64,000 nt of DNA, from positions 83,461 through 147,460 of the forward strand of contig NZ_QGKL01000004.1 of the NCBI RefSeq assembly GCF_003172895.1, read 5' to 3'. Under the pieces are notes generated by a model. That model saw only the letters and a list, made by a program, of their open reading frames with translations. It had not been told where the DNA came from and ran no database searches. Shown here piece by piece: positions 39,102 to 48,722 of the stretch. How positions within the stretch are numbered: position 1 is the first letter of the stretch; every line of letters starts with the position of its first letter. The position numbers were made by a program, and so were the translations under genes. This DNA comes from Leucothrix arctica. Its GTDB lineage: Bacteria; Pseudomonadota; Gammaproteobacteria; Thiotrichales; Thiotrichaceae.

Positions 39102-39376
39102 GAACGTTTATACTGTGTTGGACAGTGGCTTCGAGTGATGTCTGTAGAGCGAGTCGCCATGTGCTTTGTCTTGCGGCCACTGACGCGCGCACGCCATAGT
39201 CGGAATGAGCTTGGCTTGAGCTGGTAACGCATCAGTTGAATGACTGCGGATTCGTTAACCGCGTAAAGCTTTTCAATCGCCTCAAACGGTGTTCTGTCCT
39301 CCCATGCCATCTCGATAATTCGGGAAACATCTGCGACGGGGAGTTTCTTGCTTAAAGCTTTTGCGGGATTAGCCAT
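39098..39376 (-). CDS. TIGR03643 family small protein
   Basis: 92 residues when started at the ATG at 39376, supported by AGGAAACC just upstream; a farther ATG at 39427 lacks a ribosome binding site. Matches the TIGR03643 type: VSRIIEMAWEDRTPFEAIE, then AVIQLMRYQLKPSSFRLWRARVSGR-like core (helix-turn-helix-like, basic). Function unknown; members are commonly found beside photolyase/cryptochrome genes (family knowledge), as here. Confidence 0.78.
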   Translation of the reverse strand: MANPAKALSKKLPVADVSRIIEMAWEDRTPFEAIEKLYAVNESAVIQLMRYQLKPSSFRLWRARVSGRKTKHMATRSTDITRSHCPTQYKRS

Positions 39377-39526
39377 GTTGGTTTCCTGATTTGACGAGAT
39401 CTGTAAAAAGAAGTTTAAAAGACCCAACGTGAAAGTAATGTAGATTCAGATGTTTAATGTCAGGCAAATTAACAATCAAAAAAATAGAACACAAATAACA
39501 CTACTTTTAACACCCTTTGCTTACCT

Positions 39527-39676
39527 TTAAGGCTGTTTCTTCTTATGCCCTCGCTTACAACGCTCCGAACAAAACTTCACATTATCCCAATCTCTCGCCC
39601 ACTTTTTACGCCAAGCAAATGACAGCCCACATTCCACACAGATCTTTGTTGGTAAATTAAGTTTATGATGCGCCAT
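39527..39676 (-). CDS. DUF2256 small zinc-ribbon-like protein
   Basis: 49 residues from the ATG at 39676 (ribosome binding site GAGGTGAG). Matches DUF2256: KICVECGLSFAWRKKW then VKFCSERCKRG, four cysteines arranged as two CxxC pairs, suggesting a zinc ribbon. The start lies directly behind the upstream photolyase stop (two bases). Members co-occur with photolyases in marine bacteria and cyanobacteria. Confidence 0.85.
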   Translation of the reverse strand: MAHHKLNLPTKICVECGLSFAWRKKWARDWDNVKFCSERCKRGHKKKQP

Positions 39677-39678
39677 GC

Positions 39679-41151
39679 TCACCTCACGTGCCGTTGAAGA
39701 ATACGTCTTGATTCGCGCCTGACTTCTGGACGATCTCGCCACGCCCACAGCAAGTCACTTGCTTGCTTATAAGTTACCGCAACATCAACAATCGGCGCGG
39801 GATAATTCTCACCAATTGTCATCCCATACATAAGCTGTTCCATCGGCGTTAATGTATGTGGACAAGTAATCAACTCATTCGGTAACTCCCTCAACTCTGG
39901 ACACCACTGACGAATAAAACGTCCTTTAGGGTCATGTTCAACCGCTTGTTTAATCGGGTTATAAATGCGAATGGTGTTGATGCCCGTGACGCCCGCTTGC
40001 ATCTGAAACTGCGGGTAATGAATACCCGGTTCAAAGTCCAGAAATACCCGTGCCAGGTGCTGTACACCGTGTCGCCAGTCAATCTGCAAATGATGGCACA
40101 AAAAACTCACCAACATTGCTCGCATCCGAAAATTAATATAACCGGTCGCAATCAAACAACGCATACACGAATCAACCAAGGGGTAGCCTGTTTGCCCCTG
40201 CTCCCAAGCGGTTAAATCAGCCTGAGAATCTAACTCAGATCGATAAGGCAGCTCACGATAGCCACTATTGATATGTCTAAACTCCATACTGCATTCGCTT
40301 TCAAACTTTTGCATAAAGTGACAATGCCAATGAAACCGCGACGACAGCGCAATCAACGCCCTACGCCAGCCTTTACGTTGCCAGTGACCCAACAGTATTT
40401 GGTAGGCTTGCCGCAAACTGATATTCCCCCAAGCCAAATACGGAGACAACCGTGAGCAGCTTTCTCTACTCAGCTCAGGCTTAGAAATTTGCACATTATA
40501 TAGCTGACCTCGACCGTCGAAAAAATCATCCAGCACTGCTCTTGCTTCAAGTTCACCCCCTATTTGCATCTGTGGATCAGGTATTTTCCACTCAGCAGGC
40601 AGTTTTGAAGTATCAAACACCGCTTTCACCAGTGTGAGTTGCTTGGGATGATTATCAACCAGCGAGGCTTTCATCACTTTTTTCCAATTACCATCCCAAT
40701 CACTTCGATCAACGGCACCCCGCATAACGCCGCCCAAGACCGCTTCTTGCCAAGCAATATGACGCTCACTAAACCAACGCTGTAATTGTTTATCGCGTTT
40801 AAACGTATTATCGAGGCCAATTTCGTGATGCGAAAAAACGTGTTGAATATCAAACTGCTCGTTCAATTGTTCAAAAACGGCTAAAGCTTCATCATGTGCA
40901 ACCACAACACGCCCGTTGAGTTGCTGGTTCATCTGTATTAACGACTCAGTCACAAACCGCCAGTGTCTTTCTGAGAAGTGAGGGTCACTGAGCAGCATCG
41001 GTTCAAAGATAAATAGCAGCAACGTAGGATGCGGTGAATCCTCTGCCCATTTAAGCGGTTGATGATCATGTAATCGCAAGTCCCTTTTAAACCAAACGAT
41101 ATTAATGGCAGGCTTATCGGAGCTTATTACAGGAAAAACAGCACTTGCCAT
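39679..41151 (-). CDS. Photolyase/cryptochrome family FAD-binding protein
   Basis: 490 residues: N-terminal photolyase domain ([30 protein letters not shown]) and C-terminal FAD-binding domain ([54 protein letters not shown], and an [16 protein letters not shown] motif). The MQ[AS]G..G motif marks a group distinct from both classic CPD photolyases and DASH. Its ATG overlaps the cry-DASH stop (TAATG). DNA substrate not determinable by eye. Confidence 0.88.
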   Translation of the reverse strand: MASAVFPVISSDKPAINIVWFKRDLRLHDHQPLKWAEDSPHPTLLLFIFEPMLLSDPHFSERHWRFVTESLIQMNQQLNGRVVVAHDEALAVFEQLNEQFDIQHVFSHHEIGLDNTFKRDKQLQRWFSERHIAWQEAVLGGVMRGAVDRSDWDGNWKKVMKASLVDNHPKQLTLVKAVFDTSKLPAEWKIPDPQMQIGGELEARAVLDDFFDGRGQLYNVQISKPELSRESCSRLSPYLAWGNISLRQAYQILLGHWQRKGWRRALIALSSRFHWHCHFMQKFESECSMEFRHINSGYRELPYRSELDSQADLTAWEQGQTGYPLVDSCMRCLIATGYINFRMRAMLVSFLCHHLQIDWRHGVQHLARVFLDFEPGIHYPQFQMQAGVTGINTIRIYNPIKQAVEHDPKGRFIRQWCPELRELPNELITCPHTLTPMEQLMYGMTIGENYPAPIVDVAVTYKQASDLLWAWRDRPEVRRESRRILQRHVR

Positions 41152-42452
41152 TAGGCACTATCTCTTCGTACTAACCACTTATTGGTATAAGTGAATTTTG
41201 GGTCAAATTGCATCGCTTGTTTTTCAAGGTTAAAGTGCTTTTTAGCGACACTAGCAGGGCCCGCTCCAGCAATGTATTGCCAGTTGCCCCAGTTAGTCGC
41301 CAAGTCAAAATCAATAAGCACCTGCTCAAAGTAAGCCGCACCAAACCGCCAGTCTTGCTCCAACTCATTTACCAAACAACTCGCAACGATTTGTCGTCCT
41401 CGGTTGGATAAGAAGCCCGTTAAGCGCAACTCCGTCATACAGGCATTAACCAGCGGGAATGCCGTTTCTCCCATTATCCATTGTTGAATGCGATTGGGAT
41501 TGTGCCGATGAGTTAACAACTTATCGGCCTGACCACCTTGGCTATACAGCTTTGTACCATGACGATGCCCGTACCATTGAAAATACTCGCGCCAAAGTAA
41601 CTCGACGTAAATCCAGTAAGTAGAGTCATTAGCGCCATGCTCTGCTTCATAGGCTTTGAGATCAGCAACGACTGTTCGTACCGACAAACAACCCAAGGCT
41701 AACCACGAAGAAAACTTGCAAGACGTTTGCCAACCATCCAATGCGTTACGTGTTTGTTTGTAACTTGAAGCGCATCCTGACTCTAAATAAGACGTTAAGT
41801 GAGCTAAACCAACACTCTCACCGCCAGAGAACTCATCTTCATGAGTGCTGATAGTTGATGCACTTTTTAAAGCAACCTCTAAACCCGCCACGCTAAATAG
41901 CGTAGCTATACTGACAGGCAAAGGCGGTAGCTGTATCACTCTCTCGATAGGCTGATGAGCCTTAGGCTTTTCTAGCTTACGACGAACGCCATTAAAGCCC
42001 GTTGGCATCTCGGAAATAGTAAACGGTAAATTGTCTTGATCGAACAGCGTATGCGTCGCAATGGTATGCAACTGCAACTGCGGAAACTGCGTTTGTAAGC
42101 GCTGCCAGCACTGGTTTTCATACCAACCAACATGCTCGCTACGAAATACATCTGTCACCGCTTGCGTTTTAACTAGCTCAACCAGTACATTTAAACAGTT
42201 ACGTTTACTGACCCAGAGCTTTTGGTTGAGCATCGCTAACTGAGATGCCAAGTCCGCCAACGCTTCTTCAAGAAAACGCCTTCTTTGCTCACCAAAGTCA
42301 TCACTCATGTCGCCATTTGCTTGGCTCCATACGCTACCCATATCGCTATAACACACGAGCTCATCCACGACTTTTGACGCATGAAACAAGGCAGGCTGAT
42401 CATGCAGCCGTAAATCGTTGGTAAACCAGTAAAGACCCACGCGTTTAGTCAT
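41151..42452 (-). CDS. Cryptochrome DASH
   Basis: 433-residue cry-DASH-type protein: [20 protein letters not shown], then the FAD-domain hallmarks [16 protein letters not shown]-like [35 protein letters not shown], and [25 protein letters not shown] proteins repair CPDs in single-stranded DNA and may be signalling photoreceptors (family knowledge). First gene of the operon cry-DASH, photolyase, DUF2256, TIGR03643, FeS-BCP. Confidence 0.9.
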   Translation of the reverse strand: MTKRVGLYWFTNDLRLHDQPALFHASKVVDELVCYSDMGSVWSQANGDMSDDFGEQRRRFLEEALADLASQLAMLNQKLWVSKRNCLNVLVELVKTQAVTDVFRSEHVGWYENQCWQRLQTQFPQLQLHTIATHTLFDQDNLPFTISEMPTGFNGVRRKLEKPKAHQPIERVIQLPPLPVSIATLFSVAGLEVALKSASTISTHEDEFSGGESVGLAHLTSYLESGCASSYKQTRNALDGWQTSCKFSSWLALGCLSVRTVVADLKAYEAEHGANDSTYWIYVELLWREYFQWYGHRHGTKLYSQGGQADKLLTHRHNPNRIQQWIMGETAFPLVNACMTELRLTGFLSNRGRQIVASCLVNELEQDWRFGAAYFEQVLIDFDLATNWGNWQYIAGAGPASVAKKHFNLEKQAMQFDPKFTYTNKWLVRRDSA

Positions 42453-42563
42453 TGTGTATTCAACATTATTTTCATCATTGGCCGACGATGCATGATGAAC
42501 AATAAGAACTCAATTAACGGTAGTTGGAATAAGGCTAAATTTTTCTCAGCAACACGAGCTTGA

Positions 42564-42838
42564 TAAATTTTTCATCAAGCACAAAAAAATAATGATTTGA
42601 AATATGAGCGTGCATTTGACTTTTCAGCCCACTTTATTGTTAATGCGCAAAACATCGTAGAACACGGTAGAGCACGCTACCTAATTACGGATCAAGGCGA
42701 CTTAAGCACACTCAAAAAAGTCAGTTTAGATGAGCTTGGACAGGCAGACATTGCTGATCAAGTAGACTTCTTTCAAGGTGATGCCAGCAACCTCAAACCG
42801 AACTATCAAAACTACGATTTGATCTTTGCCGGTAATTT
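42564..42838 (+). pseudogene. Remnant of an OvoA-type methyltransferase domain
   Basis: Open reading from 42567 with the segments ERAFDFSAHFIVNAQN, ARYLITDQGDLST and FFQGDASNLKPNYQNYDLIF. These match the SAM-binding core of the putative 4-mercaptohistidine N1-methyltransferase (OvoA C-terminal) type. Only about 80 residues remain: no ribosome binding site or proper start, and the match stops at AGNL around 42838, where a different remnant (on the other strand) begins. Confidence 0.6.
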
Positions 42839-43004
42839 GACTGGGTCTAACTCATAACCTTCAAAGCCAAACTTACGATAAGATCCTTGCGCTGCTTTAT
42901 TGCCTTCCAAGACCTCTAAAGTGACTTTGTCACAGCCTTTCGCCCTCGCCTGCTCTTCCACTTTCGGTATAGTCAGCAATAAGTACATCAATTTTCATTA
43001 TCAT
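42812..43004 (-). pseudogene. GNAT acetyltransferase remnant (internal deletion)
   Basis: Reading on the minus strand, an N-terminal piece (from ATG at 43004 or 42998: MKIDVLIADY) is followed in a different frame by the GNAT C-terminal signature RAKGCDKVTLEVLEGNKAAQ and SYRKFGFEGYELDP. The middle of the domain (about 90 residues) is missing, so this is a decayed acetyltransferase. Its 3' end abuts the OvoA remnant. Confidence 0.65.
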
Positions 43005-43014
43005 TCCCTATTCG

Positions 43015-43389
43015 CTAGCGCGATTTCCATATTAGTAATAAGCCTAGTACAGCTGGCACTGCTTGAATAAGGAGTATCTGAGGCTTCACAGTCACTGCGC
43101 CAAATACGCCTGCCGCTAAAATACATAATAAAAAGAATATCTTTACTGAGCGTCCTTCGGAGCCAAGCGCCAGTCCCCAGATTAAACCTGCCGCTAAGAA
43201 ACCGTTGTAAAGCCCTTGGTTGGCAGCCATTGCTACTGTTTCTTTTGCCAACTCAGGAGTAAGCCCAAAGGCACTCAGACTTCTTGGTGACTCCCAAAAG
43301 AACATTTCAAGAATGAGTATGTATATATGTAGCAGCGCCAAAATCGCCACGATAACGTTTGATAAACGAGCCATATTATTTTGTTCCAT
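43015..43389 (-). CDS. DUF1304 family membrane protein
   Basis: 124 residues, four hydrophobic helices, of the DUF1304 family: LHIYILILEMFFWESPR and NQGLYNGFLAAGLIWGL are its hallmarks. Function unknown. The second in-frame ATG (43374) is an equally plausible start. No operon partner. Confidence 0.88.
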   Translation of the reverse strand: MEQNNMARLSNVIVAILALLHIYILILEMFFWESPRSLSAFGLTPELAKETVAMAANQGLYNGFLAAGLIWGLALGSEGRSVKIFFLLCILAAGVFGAVTVKPQILLIQAVPAVLGLLLIWKSR

Positions 43390-43626
43390 TTAGTTTTTTC
43401 TTTAACCGAAACCTGCCATCAATAGCACCAAGCAGATGACTTAAGGTAAGAGTAATAGGCTTAGTCAATATATCGACTGAATACACAACTTTATACTGTT
43501 TTTCGTGATGCACGTATAGTGTTACTGTCATGCTTTGCCAACGAGGAAAATATTCATGAATATCCACGCAATACTCACCTCTTCACCTAAGCTTCCTAGT
43601 CAATACATACAGCGTCCCTTTCACCT

Positions 43627-44574
43627 ATGAAGACATTGCCGCCCATTCCCTTTGTAAGCAACATAGATACAAAGTCCCGCGACCATTGGCTTACATATTT
43701 ACAAGCTGCCCTGCCTGACTTTGAAATCGCCGCTTTCGAAGCTCACCACCCAGACCATTGGCCAAACTCTACAGTTGCAATTGTTGCTAACCCCAACCCT
43801 GAAGACTTAAAACAACTCGCTAAACTTGAGTGGGTGCAAAGTGTTTGGGCTGGCGTCGAAAACTTGGTGTCTACCCTTCCCCAAGACACTGCAATTGTGC
43901 GAATGACAGACCCACAATTGGCTAAAACCATGGCTGAAGCAGTGTTAACCATGACGCTTTACCTTCATCGTGACCTTCCCATGTACGCTACACAACAACG
44001 CAATCGCGTTTGGCAACAACATGATGTGTTACTTGCTGAAGACAGGAAAATTACCGTACTCGGCCTTGGCGCTTTGGGTAGCGCTGCCTGTGACTCACTG
44101 GTGCGACAAGGGTTTGATGTTTCAGGTTGGAGTAGTTCACCCAAATCGATTCAAGGTGTGCGCTGCTTCAATGGTGAAGGTGGCTTAGCTACTGCACTCA
44201 ATGACTGTGATATTTTGGTTGTATTGCTACCGTTAACTGACAATACAACAGGGCTGCTGAATAACGCTCGACTATCAATGCTCAAACAGAGCGCATCAAT
44301 CATAAACTTTGCTCGTGCCCCCATTATCGATACCGTTGCATTACTGAAAAACCTTCAGTCCGGCACGCTCAAACATGCAGTGTTAGATGTCTTTGCAATA
44401 GAGCCTTTACCGAGTGATGATCCACTGTGGGCAGTGCCAAACATCACCGTATTACCACACATCTCAGCCCCAACAAATATGAAAACAGCTTCTAAAATCG
44501 CTGCGGACAATATCGTGTCATTTACAGAAACAGGGCAGTTACCCGTAGTGGTTGATCGGAGTAAAGGGTACTAA
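43627..44574 (+). CDS. GhrA-like 2-hydroxyacid dehydrogenase
   Basis: 315-residue D-2-hydroxyacid dehydrogenase of the glyoxylate/hydroxypyruvate reductase A type. NAD(P)-binding GLGALGSAACDSLVRQGF, catalytic Arg in FARAPIIDT, Glu in VLDVFAIEPLPSDDPLW and His in VLPHISAPTN. It reduces glyoxylate or hydroxypyruvate with NADPH in characterised members. No clear ribosome binding site. Convergent with the rpiR-type gene (22 bases apart), and it may belong functionally to the catabolic cluster that follows. Confidence 0.9.
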   Translation: MKTLPPIPFVSNIDTKSRDHWLTYLQAALPDFEIAAFEAHHPDHWPNSTVAIVANPNPEDLKQLAKLEWVQSVWAGVENLVSTLPQDTAIVRMTDPQLAKTMAEAVLTMTLYLHRDLPMYATQQRNRVWQQHDVLLAEDRKITVLGLGALGSAACDSLVRQGFDVSGWSSSPKSIQGVRCFNGEGGLATALNDCDILVVLLPLTDNTTGLLNNARLSMLKQSASIINFARAPIIDTVALLKNLQSGTLKHAVLDVFAIEPLPSDDPLWAVPNITVLPHISAPTNMKTASKIAADNIVSFTETGQLPVVVDRSKGY

Positions 44575-44596
44575 CCGCGAGCGTCGAAAATAAAAA

Positions 44597-45484
44597 CTAA
44601 TGTTTTTTTTGCTTCACCCAATACACATTAGTTTCCTCTCGCAGCGCCTCATAAGATTTGATCCTTTGACGCGCTTCATCCCCGCCTTGAGCCACTAACA
44701 TCGCCAATAAGTTTTCCACCATGGCCATCATGCCGGTGTAACACCCAAAATAATGAGACGACAACACAGAGGCGACTAAAGCTTCATCGGCCTGAAAATC
44801 GGGTGACACAATCTCACTGTCAGAGATCAAAATGAGCTTCACGCCCTTACTTTTAGCAAACCGACAGGCTTCAATGGTTTCCCGTGAGTAAGGTGTCGTA
44901 GCAATGGCGATCAGCACATCCCCTTCCCCTGCGTTATGTAAATCATCAATCGCACTCGCCATATGTCGAGGAATAAGGTGCATAGAAGGTAATGCCATGC
45001 GCCCAACGTAGTGGAAATAAAACGCCACGGCATAACTTGCTCGGACTGCGGTGAGGTATACATTATTTGCGGTCAGTAACAGTTGAGTCACACGCTCCAT
45101 CGCCTCCAATGACTGATGCTCTAAAGACTGTTGTACAATCGCCATACTATTAGCGGCAGCTTCTGCTTGCACCTTACCCAGCTCCCCTTTTTCAGCCAGC
45201 CCCTTAATCCACTCTGGTTGATTGTCACTCATAGACGCAGACACCAAGGCTTTCCTAAACGGTTCTCTCAGCTCATCGTAACTATTTAAGCCCACCCGCT
45301 CTGCTAAACGAATTAACGTATAAGTACTAACGCCAGCTTTTCGCGCGGTCTCTCTAATGGGGTCTAAACCAAAGTCTGACGGATGATCAATAATGTATTT
45401 CGCTGCAACACTGAGCCCTCGTGGCAACTCTGGAATGACCTCTTTAAGCTTTGCGAGTAAGCGATTCTTTAACGTCGGGTCCAT
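44597..45484 (-). CDS. RpiR/MurR-type regulator
   Basis: 295 residues from the ATG at 45484 (AAAGGAT ribosome binding site; the upstream ATG at 45535 lacks one). N-terminal HTH_6 domain (PIRETARKAGVSTYTLIRLAE) and C-terminal SIS sugar-isomerase domain (about 125-270; GEGDVLIAIATTPYSRETIE). SIS-domain regulators sense sugar phosphates or related acids. Divergent from the BKACE-aminotransferase pair, which it most likely controls. Confidence 0.9.
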   Translation of the reverse strand: MDPTLKNRLLAKLKEVIPELPRGLSVAAKYIIDHPSDFGLDPIRETARKAGVSTYTLIRLAERVGLNSYDELREPFRKALVSASMSDNQPEWIKGLAEKGELGKVQAEAAANSMAIVQQSLEHQSLEAMERVTQLLLTANNVYLTAVRASYAVAFYFHYVGRMALPSMHLIPRHMASAIDDLHNAGEGDVLIAIATTPYSRETIEACRFAKSKGVKLILISDSEIVSPDFQADEALVASVLSSHYFGCYTGMMAMVENLLAMLVAQGGDEARQRIKSYEALREETNVYWVKQKKH

Positions 45485-45605
45485 AGCTATCCTTTTGTTA
45501 TAAAAGAAAATAATTACACTTGTTATTTTTACCAATTATTGACTAAAAACGTATTTTCTGCAAAATTATGTACCAGCAATATGTGATCACTTAACAGGTA
45601 ACAGC

Positions 45606-46355
45606 ATGACTAAACCCTTCATTATGGTTGCGCCCAATGGCGCAAAGCGTGGCAAAGATGACCATACTGCTTTGCCTATTCAGATTATTGAAACGGTTAA
45701 CACCGCCAAAGCGTGTTATTTGGCAGGTGCTCATGCGCTTCACTTACATGTTCGAGATGATCAAGGAAAACACGCAATTGATGCGGGCTTGTACACAGAA
45801 GCACTGACCGAACTGGAAATACAAGTGCCCGAGCTTGCGGTACAAATCACCACAGAAGCGGCCGGCATTTTTGATGTGAAAGAACAATTAGCCTGCTTAG
45901 AAACGCTAAAGCCAAAGTGGGCGTCGATCTCGGTACGAGAAATGGCACGCGACAAACAGCTAGCGCTCAAGGCTTATGCCCTGTGCGCTGATCAAGGCAC
46001 AAAGATCCAACACATCCTATATGACACCGCAGATATCGAGCAATACCTTGAGTGGCAGAAACAACACGTCATTAAAACTCATCAAAATGAGGTGTTGTTT
46101 GTATTAGGTCGCTATAGCAAAGGCATGACCTCCTCTCCTGAAAACTTGAAACCGTTTCGTGATGCTTTGCCTGATATCGAGAACTGGATGGTGTGCGCAT
46201 TTGGACCAGATGAACACGCTTGCCTTGTAGAAGCGGCTCGCCAAGGTGGCGGTGTCCGCGTGGGCTTTGAGAACAGCTTAACCAACGCCGACGGTACAAA
46301 ACACGCGGACAATGCCGCATCTGTCACCGCACTGATCAACACCATTGAGGGTTAA
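45606..46355 (+). CDS. BKACE (beta-keto acid cleavage) family enzyme
   Basis: 249-residue member of the beta-keto acid cleavage enzyme family (former DUF849; 3-keto-5-aminohexanoate cleavage type): APNGAKR, metal-binding HLHVRDDQGKH, VQITTEAAG, SISVREM and GVRVGFENSL. These Zn enzymes condense a beta-keto acid with acetyl-CoA and yield acetoacetate plus a CoA ester. The side-chain specificity cannot be told by eye. Somewhat shorter than most members (270-310). AGGTAAC precedes the ATG, and the aminotransferase gene starts three bases after the stop. Confidence 0.88.
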   Translation: MTKPFIMVAPNGAKRGKDDHTALPIQIIETVNTAKACYLAGAHALHLHVRDDQGKHAIDAGLYTEALTELEIQVPELAVQITTEAAGIFDVKEQLACLETLKPKWASISVREMARDKQLALKAYALCADQGTKIQHILYDTADIEQYLEWQKQHVIKTHQNEVLFVLGRYSKGMTSSPENLKPFRDALPDIENWMVCAFGPDEHACLVEAARQGGGVRVGFENSLTNADGTKHADNAASVTALINTIEG

Positions 46356-46358
46356 CAC

Positions 46359-47684
46359 ATGAGTCATGTTTTTCCACGTCACTGTCATACCTCCCTTGCA
46401 ACTGCAGTTGCTGGCGACGGCTGCTATTTAATAGATAAAGATGGCAAGCGCTACTTCGACGGTTCTGGTGGTGCAGCGGTATCGTGCCTTGGTCACTCCA
46501 ATGCCAATGTGATTGCCGCCATCAAACAGCAAGTCGAAACACTGGCCTATGCGCATACCGGTTTCTTTCAGTCCGAACCTGCGGAAGCATTAGCTAACTT
46601 ACTGATTGAAAACGCCCCTGGCGACTTGGACCGTGTGTACTTTGTATCTGGCGGCTCAGAAGCCGTTGAGTCAGCCATCAAACTGGCGCGACAGTACTTT
46701 GTCGAAAAAGGCGAACCTCAACGTCGTCACCTGATTGCTCGACGTCAAAGCTATCACGGCAATACGCTTGGTGCACTCTCCGCTGGTGGTAATGCATTAC
46801 GCCGTAAAAAGTTCGCCCCGCTTCTGGTCGAGATGAGTCACATTGCACCCTGCTACGAATACGCAGAACGGCACGAAACAGAAAGCGTGGCTGACTACGG
46901 TTTACGAGTCGCTAATGAACTAGAAAGTGAGATTCAACGCCTCGGCGCAGACTCTGTCATGGCGTTTATTGCCGAACCCGTCGTTGGTGCCACCTTGGGT
47001 GCAGTGCCTGCTGTACCGGGTTACTTCAAACGAATACGCGAGATCTGCGACCAATACGGTATCTTATTAATACTAGACGAAGTCATGTGCGGTATGGGCC
47101 GTACAGGCCACCTGTTTGCCCATGAAGCAGAAGGCATTAATACAGACATCGTTTGCATCGCTAAAGGCCTCGGTGCAGGTTATCAACCCATTGGCGCGAT
47201 GCTCTGTACTAGTCATATATACAATACGATAAGAGACGGTTCGGGATTTTTTCAGCACGGTCACACTTACATTGGCCACCCAGTTGCCACAGCAGCGGGC
47301 TTAGCGGTAGTTAGAGAAATACTGGATAATGACTTGGTTGAACAAGTTAGATCTCGCGGTGAGTTTCTTGATAAAGCATTAAAAGCAGCTTTGGCTGATC
47401 ATCCACATATTGGGGATATTCGTGGGCGTGGTTTATTTCGTGGGCTTCAAATTGTGAAAGACAAAGCGACCAAAGCTTCTTTTGCACCTGACATGGGTAT
47501 TGCGGCGAAGCTCAAAAAGGCAGCGTTATCTGAAGGGCTAATTTGTTATCCGGGAAGTGGCACTATTGACGGGGAAAATGGCGAACACATTTTATTAGCG
47601 CCGCCGTTTATTGCGTCAGAAGCAGAGCTAACGGAAATGGTTGAAATGCTACGTCGCGCTATCTATCAGGTTTTGCCTGTTTAG
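46359..47684 (+). CDS. Class-III aminotransferase
   Basis: 441-residue PLP-dependent aminotransferase: YFDGSGGAAVSCLGH, YFVSGGSEAVESAIKLARQY, ILDEVMCGMGRTG and the Schiff-base lysine K269 in CIAKGLGAGYQPIGAML. Class III enzymes act on omega- or beta-amino groups. Tight linkage to BKACE suggests it deaminates a beta-amino acid (or similar amine) to the beta-keto acid that BKACE cleaves; inference. Confidence 0.92.
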   Translation: MSHVFPRHCHTSLATAVAGDGCYLIDKDGKRYFDGSGGAAVSCLGHSNANVIAAIKQQVETLAYAHTGFFQSEPAEALANLLIENAPGDLDRVYFVSGGSEAVESAIKLARQYFVEKGEPQRRHLIARRQSYHGNTLGALSAGGNALRRKKFAPLLVEMSHIAPCYEYAERHETESVADYGLRVANELESEIQRLGADSVMAFIAEPVVGATLGAVPAVPGYFKRIREICDQYGILLILDEVMCGMGRTGHLFAHEAEGINTDIVCIAKGLGAGYQPIGAMLCTSHIYNTIRDGSGFFQHGHTYIGHPVATAAGLAVVREILDNDLVEQVRSRGEFLDKALKAALADHPHIGDIRGRGLFRGLQIVKDKATKASFAPDMGIAAKLKKAALSEGLICYPGSGTIDGENGEHILLAPPFIASEAELTEMVEMLRRAIYQVLPV

Positions 47685-47766
47685 AGCGCGGTTGACTGAC
47701 TCGGCAAGCAAACTCGCTATCAGATGGCTGTGCTTCAATAATATCCACCTTTAAATTTAGATTCAT
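47659..47766 (-). pseudogene. Possible GNAT N-terminal remnant
   Basis: A 35-codon reading frame from ATG 47766 with a good GAGG ribosome binding site. Its first 23 residues (VDIIEAQPSDSEFACRV) look like the start of a GNAT acetyltransferase; the frame then runs into the aminotransferase 3' end. The body of the gene is gone. Confidence 0.35.
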
Positions 47767-47858
47767 TGATAACCTCAAATAAAATTATTTTGCTTACAGT
47801 GAAAGACTCATGACTTGAATACTTCCACTATAAGCCCTAGATATAGTAGAAGCCTAAG

Positions 47859-48659
47859 TTACGCACCTTGCTTCTTCAACACACTCTCTTTAAACATACT
47901 CGCAACAATCTTAATCGTTTTAAGACGAGTAACTATACGAGGCACCAAAGAGACTAAGTAGTTAATACGACCTGATATAACGTAATGACGACGCTTTGCA
48001 AAAGCGCTTAATGCACCACTGACCACTTCACTCGCTGGCATGAGGTTCATCTTAGAAGTGTCCGCATTTGCATTGGTCATAAAGTTAGACTCGGTTGTGC
48101 CTGGACAAAGCGCCATCACATGAACATTGGAATCTAACAACTCTCCCGACAAGGCTTCTGAAAAGCTCAACACATACGCTTTAGACGCACCATATACGGC
48201 TTGATAAGGTAGCGGCTGAAAAGAGCCTATTGAAGCGACATTAATGATACCCCCAGCATTCTGTGCCTTCATATGAGGAAGAAACACATAACTCAGCTCC
48301 GATAAAGCATTTATATTCAGCGTTAGCATTTTTTGATAAGTATCAAAGCCCTCAGCAGTGAACTCACAAAACTTACCGAAGCCTGCGTTATTGATGAGAT
48401 AGTCGACTGACAGATTCATACTTTCAATGGTTGAATACAGGGTTTTAACGCTATCTGCTTGCAACAGGTCAAGCGGAACGACCTTCACCCAAATATTACT
48501 GTGACTTGCTTGTAAGCTTGCGGCCAAACTCTCAAGCTCACCTTCTGAACGTGCAGTAATGATCAGATTCGCGCCTTGCTTAGCAAGCTGTACTGCAAAC
48601 TCTCTACCGATACCAGAAGACGCGCCTGTAATTAAAACCGTTTTATCTCTGAAGCTCAT
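47859..48659 (-). CDS. Short-chain dehydrogenase/reductase
   Basis: 266 residues from the ATG at 48659 (AAGGG ribosome binding site). Classical SDR: TGASSGIGREFA nucleotide motif, LINNAGFGKF, and the catalytic Ser-Tyr-Lys in NVASIGSFQPLPYQAVYGASKAYV. C-terminal extension is basic/hydrophobic, as in membrane-associated SDRs. Substrate unknown. Directly downstream of the MerR gene with a MerR-type promoter between them. Confidence 0.92.
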   Translation of the reverse strand: MSFRDKTVLITGASSGIGREFAVQLAKQGANLIITARSEGELESLAASLQASHSNIWVKVVPLDLLQADSVKTLYSTIESMNLSVDYLINNAGFGKFCEFTAEGFDTYQKMLTLNINALSELSYVFLPHMKAQNAGGIINVASIGSFQPLPYQAVYGASKAYVLSFSEALSGELLDSNVHVMALCPGTTESNFMTNANADTSKMNLMPASEVVSGALSAFAKRRHYVISGRINYLVSLVPRIVTRLKTIKIVASMFKESVLKKQGA

Positions 48660-48690
48660 TGATACTACCCTTTCGATTATGAAAGTCTGC

Positions 48691-48722
48691 ACTGTAAACC
48701 TTGCCCTTAGGGGGCGAGTCAA
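48691..48722 (-). promoter_or_regulatory. MerR-type promoter in front of the SDR gene
   Basis: On the minus strand TTGACT and TACAGT are separated by 20 bases, longer than the usual 17, with a dyad CTTGCCC-N5-GGGCGAG centred in the spacer (48700-48718). That long spacer plus central dyad is the signature of promoters twisted open by MerR-family activators. It lies between the merR end and the SDR start. Confidence 0.65.

Noticed and set aside
43376..43567. 63-residue ORF upstream of the DUF1304 gene
   Set aside because: No ribosome binding site, no recognised family, overlaps the DUF1304 start.
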